From Panopea generosa (Eukaryota > Mollusca > Bivalvia > Adapedonta > Hiatellidae), in assembly GCA_029582155.1 (NCBI GenBank), contig CM055907.1, positions 28,784,432 through 28,848,431 of the forward strand: 64,000 nucleotides of DNA. The letters are read 5' to 3'. Position 1 is the stretch's first letter. Every line of letters starts with the position of its first letter. Below the pieces are notes generated by a model. The model made no database searches. It was not told the origin of the DNA and saw only the letters and a program-made list of their open reading frames with translations. This document shows positions 1 through 12,800 of the stretch, one piece after another. Position numbers and translations under genes: made by a program.

Positions 1-2307
1 AGCTTTTTACGCAAAATCTAAATTGTGCTTAAAACAAACTAATACTATAATAAACAATTCTAAATGTAATTTATTGCCGTCCATACTGGTTTATAAAGAA
101 AGGAAAATACTATCAGGAGAATCATTAATTCTAATGATCAAAAATATAATTTCAGTGAAACTTATTCAATACTGCACACAAACAATGAACTGCATCTCAT
201 ATATAATATTAACATTCTGAAACAATGTGATACATCATAATACATGTATAAGTAAGTCGTACAAACCAGTTCAAAGTAGAAATGTTAATGACATTTTATC
301 TATTACCTGTAATTCATATAATGAATCAAACAAAATGGTTCCATTTGCCTACAAAAATAATGGCTTACATGTCGCCAACCTTTATATAAAACACATCTTA
401 CCAAAATTAGATGAAATAAAACAACACCTGAATCAACCATTTTCTACTGATATATGTGGTTTATTTGAAACTTTTCTTACAGGAAAAACTGAGGATCGTT
501 ACCTACAAATAAAACATTTTCACCTTGAGTGCAAAGATTGTAAATACAAAACTGGAGGTGGGATCCTTATATATATATTAGACAAAATTTCCTACGTAAG
601 GCATCATGATCTTGAAACTGAAAACATGGAATCAGTGTGGTTACAAATAAACCTTTCTTAATTAATTTTGTTTACAGACCTCCAAATTCTCCCATATCTT
701 GGATAGATAAATATGAACATGAGTTTGACATGGCCATTAATTATAAAAATGTTGAAATACATGCACTTGGAGACTATAACATAAATTACTTTCCTCAAAA
801 TGAGACAAACAAATACAAAAGTACACGTTGGGATAGCTTTCTGTCAAAATTAGGATTTTCACAACTTCTTAATTCACCAACAAGAATAGATAAAAATAGT
901 TCTACAATTATTGATCATATATATACAACAAGAACTGACATTATAGTTGATACTATAGTTCCACATTACTCTATCAGTGATCACTATCCAGTAACACTAA
1001 CTAGATCAATGTGTTCTAGAAAAGGCCATAGAGACAAAAGGAATCATGATTCAATATTGTACAGGTCCTTCTCAAAATTTAACATAACATCTTTTCAAGA
1101 AGATCTGGCAAAATCCTCACTAGGGGTAGTTGAAACGATCTCAAATCCTAACGTATCTTTAGATATGTTTTATAATATTTTGAACAGCATTCTAATGAAG
1201 CATGCACCTTACAAAGAAAAAAGAATAAAACAGGAATATAAACCGCAATGGTTTACAAATGAAATTAATAAGTCAATACACCACAGAGACTATTTACACA
1301 AACATAAAAAGATTGATGAATATAAAATTGCGATAAACACTGTCACTTCAATGATACGAATTAATAAAAAAGAGTATTTAATACAATAAAGCTATACAAA
1401 ATAATGAGACCAAGTATCTTGTGGAAGAGCTTAAATGACATCACAAACTCAAACAATAGCAACATAATTATACCAAATAAATTGATATCAAATACTGAGA
1501 ACGAAGGAAAATTAAATATACTAAATGCACTAAACAAGCATTTTGTCCATATTTCTGATATAATAGAAAAAACAAAATTTGTAAAGAACAATTTTAATGA
1601 TTTACATCATCATCTCAACGAACATCTAACGTATAAAATATTTGATACAGAGAAAATCACGCCTTTTGAGGTAAAGAAAATCATCGATAAACTTGATATA
1701 TCAAAATCAACAGGCCTGGACGGCATAGCACCTTAAATATTACGATACTGTGGTAACCACATTACATCTGATTTAGCATCGATAATAAACAATAGTATAG
1801 TGAGTGGAGTATTTCCAGATAAACTGAAAGAGGCATATGTTTTTCCTATATACAAAAAAGGAATTAAAGAGGATCCCTGCAATTATTGTCCAAAATCAAT
1901 ACTACCAACTATTTCAAAAATTTACGAGCAACATATTGCCACACAATTACAAGAATTTTAAAACTACCAATATTCTTCATGAAAAACAATCAGGATTTCG
2001 TCAAAACCATTCATGTCATACAGCCTTAACAATATTGATAAATACATGGCTAAAAGATATTGATGATGGTAAATATGTTGATGCTGTATTTCTAGATTTA
2101 CAAAAAGTGTTTGATCTAGTTGATCATGAAATCTTACTTTACAAACTGAAACTTTATCATTTTACTGATAGAACATTAAATCTTTTTAAATCCTATTTGT
2201 CCAATCGAACACAAATTATTAAGGTGAAAAATATGTATTCACATAAAATGATTGTGAAATCTGGTGTTCCACAAGGATCAATTCTTGGGCCACTTTTGTT
2301 TCTTATA

Positions 2308-3238
2308 CAGTTGATACTCACCAACTCGAACTCTGAAATTTCCAATTTCCGGTTATCTCAAATTTGAAGTTCGGTCCCATTTTTCCCCCTTATATTTCTA
2401 TATTAATTAACTCCTGATATATCAAATTCCAGTTATTCCAATTATTCACTATTTCGAATCTGTTTTTCAGTCCCTCCATCCTAAAATCTATTGATTTCTC
2501 ACTCGTTATTTCAAATTTTTATCACCGCGTGAAGATGAAAGGCAAACCGTCGAAGGTGATAATTGTTAATCCCATACCGGTAATTTATCACTTCATGTGT
2601 CTGTACTGGCAGGTAAGTTATTTGTGTCATCAAATTGTTATGATACAAACACGAGCGATACACACGCTAATTAGACAAACAACGCCGAAGCGTTAGAAAA
2701 CATTTTTGACATGTGCTATTTTTCGTCTTATTTTTTATTTGTAAAATTGTTGTCACCATTGCTTGTATATAATCTGTATTTATATTTCAGTTGCCTATTC
2801 TATTTATTTGATATTCATGTAAATAAAAATTAAAAAAATTAAAAGTATATCACACTCAAAAATATACAATGTTCACGTACTGTGCAAATAGACAATTAGC
2901 CTACACATGGATAACAACGCACAAAATACATTTGCGTAGAAGAAAATAATGCATGTAAACGGTAAAATTTACCACGATTTAAGATAAATCCACAGTACAC
3001 ATCAATATAAACAAAGTTTGTATCATGTGTCAATATAACGACAACGTGATATATTGAAAAAAACAAAAAAAACAAATAGAGGTATTTATATGTACAGCAT
3101 GTATATGTTCAATGATTTATGAAGTTGGTTGGGTAACGGTAAAAAGTTGAACAAAAATAGACTCCTGATAAATCAAACTTCTGATATTTCGAATTATTTT
3201 TACAGTCCCAAGGAATTCGAAATAACGAGTTTCGACTG
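2308..3238. mobile_element. pogo/Tigger-like non-autonomous DNA element inside the LINE
   Basis: The ends are imperfect inverted repeats: CAGTTGATACTCACCAACTC at the left, and at the right the complement reads CAGTCGAAACTCGTTATTTC. TA flanks both sides, as expected for Tc1/mariner/pogo target duplication. Removing 2308-3238 plus one TA joins the LINE codons into FLIYINDMP, the expected reverse transcriptase sequence before the YADD box, so the borders are firm to the base. No transposase reading frame is seen within the 931 bp. Family placement rests on the CAGT start, the TA duplication and the TIR style. Confidence 0.85.
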
Positions 3239-4385
3239 TATATATAAATGACATGCCAATTATAACGAGGACAAATAATATTGACCTCTATGCGGATGAT
3301 TTCACTGTATATGAATCTAATCGAGATTTATCAATAATTGAATCTATATTACAAAACAGATTGAAAAATATTGATGATTGGTGCAAACTTAATAACATGG
3401 CACTACATCTCGGAAAATCAAAATGTGAAAATGTAACAGGACAGACTATATTAGGCGTATATGTTGCAATAATCTAACTTGGCACAACCATGTAAAAAAT
3501 GCTATTAACAAAATCAATTCGAAAATTATAGCCCTTTTGCGATAAATTTCGTATTTCCTTTCCCCTGATATGAAAATGCTTTATTATAAGGCATATATAA
3601 TGTCTACCATCGATTACTGCAATACCATTTGGGGACTTACTTCCAAAACTAACACAAATAAGTTACTTAAAATACAAAATAGAGCTGCAAGGATAATCAT
3701 GCAACGTAAAAGTTCAGATAATTTACTAAATGAATTAAACTTGCTCTCATTTGAAAACAGATGTAATTACCACTTAGGTGTATTGATATATAAAGCTATA
3801 ATTGAACTTACACCTGATTACATCACCAATATTTTGTCATTTGCAAATAATGAAAAATATAATTTTCGATCCAAACAAAATATTGATCTTGTCCTGGTGA
3901 GACCTCGCACTAATTATTTAAAACAATCATTAAACTACAAAGCTGAACATTTGTGGAGAACAATTCCAATTGACATTAGAAAAAATAACAAATTATGCAC
4001 TTTCAAACAAAATCTTAAAAAACATCTTTTACAAACACAAAGAGATATAAACTACTCAAGCTCAAAGTAAACTGTATGCATAATAGTGTGTCTGATCATT
4101 GTGTTTATTATTCTAATTTGGGTGTATAATTTCGTTGAATAATTTACAATACTTTTAAATTAAAGTTAAATGTGTTTGTCTAGTTCATATTGATCAATAT
4201 CAATTTAAACTTCTTGATTGATTATTATCTAAGCATATTATTCAGAAAGTAGGTCTAATATTGACAATCATTTTATTATTGTTTTTATTATTGTTGTTAT
4301 TGTTATTGTTGAAAGCCATATTGAAAATAAGTTATATGTGATATTATAATATGTATTCTTAATATGTTACCTTCGAAAAATAAAG

Positions 4386-4388
<3 letters not shown>

Positions 4389-4431
<43 letters not shown>
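4389..4431 (+). repeat. (TTA)n tail of the LINE
   Basis: About fourteen TTA units directly after the LINE 3' region. It is taken as the 3' microsatellite tail of the element rather than an independent locus, since the sequence before it (AATAAAG) reads as the end of the LINE transcript. Confidence 0.8.
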
Positions 4432-4432
<1 letters not shown>

Positions 4433-5087
4433 GAATCCTTTGAGAATGTGTGCATTATGTGTGCACTAAATACTGATGATAATTGTCAAGTTTGAACACA
4501 AACACATCAAATCATTAAGAGTAAGCCTGAAAAATGAACGGAGACTATTACCATGTCACTTCTCTTTTTTTCACAAAGGCAAGGACAAATATTCCCGATA
4601 TTTTGTTTCAACACATATAACTAAGCAACTCAATGTTACAGTCAAGGGAGCCAACTTAAATCCCAACAACTTTGGTTCTTATCCTGTTTTCAACACTTTA
4701 AGTGAACGATATGGTGGTCACCTAATCAGACAGCCAGGCATTCACTTGCTTACCTGGTTTCCTTCCATGCTAGTTTTAACCTATTATTAAAGCATATCAA
4801 GTACGTTGTATAGTTTATTTAGCATACATGTATTATGTAATATATAGTGTTATACCAAAAACAACTATCATATATAGTCTAGATATCTTATCCATGTTTG
4901 AAATTTAATCTTTTAAACAGATAAGATGCTGTCAGAGATACAAAACAACATTTCTGAGGAGAAATTACAAGAACTTCATATGAATTCTATAAGTATATTC
5001 AAATATTGGCTTCGATTCTGAGTTACAATTGGTAAACTAATGTGCAAAATGATAGGGTAGCAGATGACCTAAAAGTGAGACAAATAC
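4433..5087. other. IFT81 intron sequence after the sixth coding exon
   Basis: Between the LINE tail and the IFT81 exon at 5088. No exon matching the next expected IFT81 segment was recognised here, so the gene must continue left of the window. The open frame at 4476-4790 resembles nothing I know and is treated as chance. Confidence 0.5.
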
Positions 5088-5172
5088 CTTCTGGTGTTGC
5101 ACCAACGCTTGCTTGTCTTGTATCGTGCAACTGTTGTTGTAGTCTCTTGAATCGATGCTCTGCATGCTGAAT
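5088..5172 (-). CDS. IFT81: IFT81 coding exon 6
   Basis: Encodes residues 229-256 ([20 protein letters not shown] and ASVGATPE) plus one base. Coiled coil; acceptor CTACTCAG and donor AAG|GTATTT. It is the last IFT81 exon found before the left edge. Confidence 0.88.
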
Positions 5173-6797
5173 CTGAGTAGAAAGAAGGAACATGAGTTAA
5201 TCCAATTTAAGACTTAACAGCATATCAACGTTAAAAGAATTTATGACGCCACTTGAGAGAAAACGGACTTCCAGATTCACTCTTCACTTGCACAGACATG
5301 CACAGACAGGCAGATGCCTTGTTGTGGGACTCCCGTTACTGTGAACTTAAAACAGCCAGAGCACAAACTAAGAAACATGTGTTAAAACCAATAATGAATT
5401 TGTAAAGTGAATGACAGGCATAGATATATGTATCACAAGTTTTGAATTCTGCCCACATGTTTGAAAGGGAGACAACTTATTTTATTATTACTTACATTTC
5501 TAACAAAAGTTCTTACCAGCGTTAGCTGTTCCTGTCTCTGCTCTGCCAACTTCTTCTCCTTGTCCCTTTCCATTCTTAGATTTTTGGCCACATTCATCAT
5601 TGTGTTGGCATTGGGATGTTGTTCCACCTGGGATAGAGTACATACAGATGATGAACATAATAACATGATGACACACACATGCTAGACAATTGTTATCTGT
5701 TTAAATAGTTTCAATTAATTGCAATAATCTTTCATGCATTTTTCATGCACCTTAGGCCCGTTTCATTAGTGTTCCTGGCCCGTTTCACTAGCCTTTCCAA
5801 GTTTATGTACCTGGTGCCCATTTAACTAACATTCCTAATTTGATGAACCTGGGGTCCATTTCTATAACATTCCCAAGTTTATGTACCTGGTGCCCATTTA
5901 ATTAACATTCCTAATTTGATGATCCTGGGGTCCATTTCTATAACATTCCCAAGTTTATGTACCTGGTGCCCATTTAACTAACATTCCTAATTTGATGAAC
6001 CTGGGGTCCATTTCTATAACATTCCTAAGTTTATGTACCTGGGGTCCATTTAACTAACATTCCTAATTTTATGAACCTGGGGTCCATTTCTATAACATTC
6101 CCAAGTTTATGTACCTGGTGCCCATTTAATTAACATTCCTAATTTGATGATCCTGGGGTCCATTTCTATAACATTCCCAAGTTTATGTACCTGGGGTCCA
6201 TTTAACTAACATTCCTAATTTTATGAACCTGGGGTCCATTTCTATAACATTCCCAAGTTTATGCACCTGGGGCCCATTTCACCAGCATTTCTAAGTTTTA
6301 TGTGCCTGGAAGTTGGAACCCATTTCACGAACATTTCTAAGTATATGCACCTGTGGCCTGTTTCACAAACATTTTGTAAGTATATGCACCTGTGGCCTAT
6401 TTCACTTGCATTCCTTAGTTTTATAAACTTCTTAAAAGTAAGATTTGAATTGTCGTGAAATTCGTTTAACTTTCGGCAAACAGCAAACATTATCGTACAA
6501 ATCCTAAGCATAAGAAAACAGTTCTTATTATTAAAATTCAAATGAGCTTTGCCTTGATGAAGCCCCTGTAGATGTCGTTATTGTTTGTATGAAAACATTA
6601 GACGCATAATTTACATCTAGATGAAACCTGTCCCAGATTTCTATTTTGTAGACATTGAGGACAAAGCCTATAATCAAAGTGCCATTTTTCTGGAACTTGT
6701 AAAAAAGTCGTCCCACTTGCCTCCTCAAGTGCCCAGAATGTTTGTGAAGACATGTGTGAAATAACTGTAACTTGTTCACTGTGAAAATTTAATATCT

Positions 6798-6829
<32 letters not shown>

Positions 6830-9800
6830 TTACTCCCAAACTGTAACAGTCTGGTGTCCTGACCTTTCTCTTCAACCTCTCTACACGCTTGATAAGTTGT
6901 TCTTTTTCATCCTCCATATTAGAAATATCCTTCCTGATTTCAGTTGTGTTGTAACCAGAGTTCTTCAAGGTTTCTGCCTGCTTGTGGAGTTCTTTAAAAC
7001 CTTCCATCTGTTCTTCATACTGGAATTACATATGGTCAGATTTTATTTCATAAAAACTAAACTTTTTCTATGTCTTTTTACAATGCTTATATTGTATGTT
7101 TTGATATTGAACTGATTGCAGAAAAGAAGCTGGTCCACAGTTATAACTAAAGATGACAATAAAAATAAGAAAATGTTCAACAGGAGACATATAGCATACA
7201 TAGGACACAGTCAACACAGCAGCGCAAAAGACTAGCTGGACCTTACTCAAGATATTACAGAAGACAGTGATGTAGAATTTCAACAAACTGGCAATAGCAT
7301 ATTCATTTTCAGGGTTTGGGCTGGCAGAAAGCCACATTTACATGGCAAGAGCTGGATATTATACCTGTGCATAGAGGTCTTGCATTTGATCTTCTCCCAT
7401 GATATCAGCCGGCACCTCCACCTTGACAAGATACTTGGCCAGGTATGCCCGCTTCTTAAGGGCAGGGATACTGCGTAACATCCACTCTAGGATGTGGTAC
7501 ACAACTGGCTTGTCACCCTGTACAAGTCCAGATCGGAATGTACTCCTGAAACATGGATATTTTCAGTGCTAGAAGTTGATTTAACTTATTGCATATGTCC
7601 AACAGGTGTGTATATATCGTACTGTCAAATAATCAAATTTTGTTGCCTATCTTTGTAAGCTCCGATATACAGCAACTTTCCTAAGCAAAAACCTGGTTGC
7701 TTTTTACCCAATCTTAAAAAATCTCCTTAAAATGTTTAAAAATTTAAATTCATAAGCTTAGAATGACCATGATGACATCCCAAAGGTTTTGTAAAAAGGC
7801 CCAATTAATTTGTGATTATTTAATGCAAACATGAAGATACATTAAGGTATCACAAAAATGATTTAATGTGATTGAGATACATGTAAGAATACAATAATTT
7901 ATCATAACTATTCAAATGATAAAACAGACTAGGAAAATCTTTTGTACATGGTATATATCTGATTTTTAAACAATATTCATACATGCGTCTGGAAGTAAGA
8001 TATGAAGAAATTTTTCTAAAATTCAAAGTGGTAAATGGTTATTTTGTTATTTCATCGACATAATTGGTATTAATTTACTGCTACCAGTACATATCCTTAA
8101 TAGTGCAGTGCTAGAAACAAACATGTGATTACAGTTGATCACAAACAAAACTCATAGACACTTACACAGCAAAACATTTTGATATGAATGAATGAATAGG
8201 GTTTTACGGCGTACCAACACATTATAGGTTATTCAACGCCAACAGGAAGGAAGATTCCAGGTTCACTCTACATGTACAAAGACAACAAATTAACATACAG
8301 ATTAAAAAAAATACATCAACAAATGATTATGCAGAATGAACCTAGAACTTTGATACCTGCAGAACTGCAGAGTTTCAGCAAATTCTATCGTATTACTCAA
8401 TTTGTCGCTTCTTACGACATGCATAAGCCACAGTGATCCTATTCTTGTCATCACTCATGGCTCCCTGGAACCACCCAGGGGTTGATAATTTAACCACAAT
8501 TGTGAACATGACAAAAAATGATAAAATGAACATGACACCCATTCGGAGGATTCCTAACACTCTGCAGAGATCGACAGTGATTCTATTCTTAGCCGGAACC
8601 ACACAGGCTATTTTGATATGAAGTTGTTCCCCATTTCTTCACAAAACACAAATAGAGTTAAGTCTACCTGTGGACTCAGTGTTAGTTCACAGTTATGTAT
8701 ATTATAATTAAATACCATGATTAATATTGAATAAATTGTATCGTCCTTTAATAGCATTAACACCATTGCCTAGATTTAGACATTATCAGTGTACAAAAAA
8801 TATCACACCACTGCCTAAACTTAGACATTATCAGTGTACAAAAAGGATCACACCATTGCCTAGATTTATACATTATCAGTGTACAAAAAGGATCACACCA
8901 TTGCTTAGATTTATACATTATCAGTGCACAAAAAGGATCACACCATTGTCTAGATTTAGACATTATCAGTGTAAAAAAGGATCACACCATTGCCTAGATT
9001 TAGACTTTATCAGTGTACAAAAAGGATCACACCATTGTTTAGAATTAGACATTACCTGCATACAAAAAGGATCACACAATTGCCTAGATTTAGACATTAT
9101 CAGTGCACAAAAAGGATCACACCATTGCCTAGATTTAGACATTATCAGTACACAAAAAGAATCACACAATTGCCAAGATTTAGACATTATCAGTGCACAA
9201 AAATGATCACACCATTGCCTCGATTTAGACATTATCAGTGCACAAAAAGGATCACACCATTGCCTAGATTGAGACATTATCCATGTACAACAAGGAGCAC
9301 ACAATTGCCTAGATTTAGACATTATCAGTGTACAAAAAGGAGTGTATCACTGCTTAGATTCAGACATTATCAGTACACTAAAAGGCTCACACAATTGCCT
9401 AGATTTAGACATTATCAATGTACAAAACAGATTGTAACATTGCCTAGATTTAGACAGTATCAGTGTACAATAAGAATTGTATCGTTGCCTAGATTTAGAC
9501 ATTATCAGTGTTCAAAACAGATTGTAACATTGCCTAAATTTAGACATTATCAGTGTACAAAACAGATTGTAACATTGCCTAGATTTAGACATTATCAGTG
9601 TACAAAAGAATCACCATTCCCTAGATTTAGACATTAGCACAAAATATTCACCATTGCCTAGATTTAGACATTATCAATGTACAAAACCCATTGTAACATT
9701 GCCTAGATTTAGACATTATCAGTGTACAAAAGAATCACCATTACCTAGATTTAGACATTATCACAAAATATTCACCATTGCTTAGATTTAGACATTATCA

Positions 9801-12800
9801 ATGTACAAAAAGGATTGTATCATTGCCTAGTTTTAGATATTATCAGTGTACAAAAGAATCACCAGTGCTTAGATATAGATATTATCAGTGCACAAAAAGG
9901 ATCACACCGTTGCCTAGATTTAGACATTATCAGTGTACAAAAAGGATTGTATCAGAGTACAAAAGAATCACCATTACCAAGATTTATACATTATCAGTGT
10001 ACAAAAGATTCACCATTACCTACATTTAGACATCAGTGTACAAAAAGGATTGTATCATTGCTTAGATTTAGACATTATCAGTGTACAAAAGAATCACCAT
10101 CGTTTAGATATAGACATTATCAAATTAACAGTAATCGAATATTGACCAAAACTTTACTACATCCCGCAATAAAGTATTGAGCAATGTTTACATTGAACTC
10201 CATAATCTTCCCAAACAAAGCCTTTAAAACGAGATCGGGAGCAAGTCTTCACGATGTTATCAGATGATTGATCGGAAACCCGAAAGCAGTTCATTGAAAA
10301 TGGCGAATGTCAACAAAAACAGAAACGTGGCCTCAGAAACCCGATGTTTGTAATAGAGGTAATGCAATTAGACACTTGAGACTCGTATATCCCTAAGTAA
10401 TAAGTGTATCTTCATGCTGGGCATGTGTATTTAGGACAGGGAATTGACGGTAATATGCCAATATAATCCCTTTAATCATGTTTTTAATATTTTTCATGGG
10501 ACCACTCCAAAATATCTTAATGATAACTTCCATAGGGTGTCTTCTATTCATAACTGCACAGGGATTAGTGAAAGTAATTTTGTAGTTCCGCATGCTAACA
10601 GTTTTGATTCGGGCACCTTTTATTGTAAAGCAATTGCTGACTGGAATAATTTACCTAACGATTTGAAGAAAAAAAACAATAAGCAAACTTTTAAACGTGA
10701 AGTTTAAAAACATTTATGTAGCTCCTCGCAAGCTAGAGAAAATTTGAATATTTAATTTTTAAGTATATGTTGAAAATATTTCTTGTATTGTTAACTACTT
10801 ATATGTATTATTCAGTTATTCAGGGTTTAAGATAATTCAATGTTTTTTGGTATTGTTACATTTTAACAAGTTTATATCAAATGTCTACATTCTTAAGATT
10901 TTATGTATATCATATTTTTTTAAATTTTTAAAAAATCACAATTTTAAGGGAAGGGACCCCGTCAAAAATAAGCACGTTTGTTGCTTTATTCATTTTACTT
11001 ATTTATTTTTCTTGATTTATTACTGTTATTTTATTATCATGATAGATATGTTGTAAAATGATCTTATATAACTGAATAAATTTTAATTTTAATAAAAATT
11101 TGAATTGACAAAACCCATCAGGTCAACTGAACCTGTGACCTCAGGCATGAGCGACTGGCGCCCTATCAAATATGTCATACTCTTTGATTTACTATGTTTA
11201 AAAATGAATACAATCCTCTTGCAAACACCAACCAATTTATGTCAGCAATTTGATACCAAGTTGACTAAGATAAACAAAACTTGCTTATGCATTTTATGTT
11301 CAAATGTTTTCTTCACATAAAATAAATCACATTAAGTTTTTCAAAACTATTTTCTGATAACAACAAATGTGCAGGATGGTAGAGCAGCTTACGAGTTTGA
11401 TTCCCATTTTGGATTGTGACCTCTCATAAAACTACACTCAGTCTGGTTCTACCCAGGAAACAGACTTCAGAGTGATTTATAAACTGTCAGCTTACTTCAA
11501 AATCAAGTTAAAATAAATAAGTATAAAGTGAAGGTGCTCAAAGGACAATAGTAGCAAACAGAACACACACAAATAATTATAAAAACAAGAAGAAGTGGAA
11601 CGTATAAAACCAAAATCAAACAGAACATTTTAATCAGTACTTACACATCACTGAAAGAATAAATTACAAAAATATAAATACGGTCCATACTGGCAAAATT
11701 GAGAAATATTTATTAAAGGAAAAACAATATTACAGTGGTAGAACTTCCAAATTGTTAGTTGGCTGTATCCTTACTTACCCATTTATAACAAGATTGACTG
11801 ACTGATTGAATATTTAACGTCATTTTTATGCCATCAAAGGCTAACCGACGATCAGTTAACCTAACCACTGTTTTCTTGGATCCTGGAAGGTTAACCAGTC
11901 CTCGAACACACCCCATCTAGCATGTAACTGATAACTTTCCCTCTTAAATCAGCAGTGAGAGACAAATGTTAATGAGACACAATGTAGTATATCAACCATC
12001 ACGGAGATTGTGGCCGCACGTGGATTCAAACTTACGACCCTGGATTGATAGTAAGATGTGCTAACGACTGAGCTAATCATACCCGACTTATATATACAAC
12101 AACACCTAAAAAAATTTCCTTAAAAATTGAATTATTACCTCCCATATTTTTGAAACTAGCATGATACCATCAGCTTTGTGGAAACTATTTGTTATATGTT
12201 AACATTTCAGAAAATAATTGTACTAGACAAATATCTCCACATGGTTATACAAGCATGGTGCAAGACTGATTAAACTAAGTGAACAAGTGTAAAATCAAAT
12301 TTAACATTGCTGTGTGTCCCTTTAAGAATGAATACATATAACATTGCCATGTGTCTCTTTAAGAATGAATACATATAAAATTGCTGTGTGCCCCTTTAAG
12401 AATGTATACATATATATAAACATTGCTGTGTGTCCTTTTGAGAATGAATACATATAACATTGCTGTGTGTCCTTTTAAGAATGAATACATATAACATTGC
12501 TGTGTGTCCCTTTAAGAATGTATACATATATAAACATTGGTGTGTGTCCCTTTAAGAATGAATACATATAACATTGCTGTGTGTCCCTTTAAGAATGAAT
12601 ACATATAACATTGCTGTGTGTCCCTTTAAGAATGAATACATATAACATTGCTGTGTGTCCTTTTAAGAATGAATACATATAACATTGCTGTGCATCCCTT
12701 TAAGAATGTATACATATAAAAACATTGGTGTGTGTCCCTTTAAGAATGTATACATATATATAAACATTACTGTGTGTCCTTTTGAGAATGAATACATATA

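Larger units (their letters stand above)
1..4432 (+). mobile_element. Non-LTR retrotransposon (LINE), Jockey/CR1-like group, decayed
   Basis: A LINE whose 5' end lies at or beyond the window edge. An APE-type endonuclease is seen in two frames: 227-661 (N-terminal part, with DICGLFETFLT and GGGILIYI) and 637-1389 (FVYRPP, GDYNIN, STIIDHIYT, SDHYPV). A linker and the start of the reverse transcriptase follow at 1404-1736 (KSTGLDGIAP). The reverse transcriptase core is at 1837-2367 (SGFRQNHSCHTAL, AVFLDLQKVFDLVDH, SGVPQGSILGPLLFLI), then 3253-3477 (LYADDFTVY) and 3570-4070 (DYCNTIWG, LLKIQNRAARII). The frame changes between pieces and in-frame stops near 1735 and 1960 show it cannot make a full protein. 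A 931-bp DNA element splits the reverse transcriptase. It ends in a TTA-repeat tail. It lies in IFT81, opposite in strand, downstream of the sixth coding exon. Clade assignment is approximate. Confidence 0.9.

Noticed and set aside
4476-4790. 104-codon open frame next to IFT81 exon 6
   Set aside because: Opposite strand to IFT81, no likeness to any protein known to me, no regulatory context.
8727-9637. Long overlapping open frames on both strands, with repeated [12 protein letters not shown] and [10 protein letters not shown]
   Set aside because: They coincide with the 45-bp array. A unit length divisible by three opens frames automatically, and both strands are open at once.
10295-10330. 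ATGGCGAATGTC resembling the receptor start ATGGCGAACGTT
   Set aside because: Only twelve bases are alike and no open frame follows.
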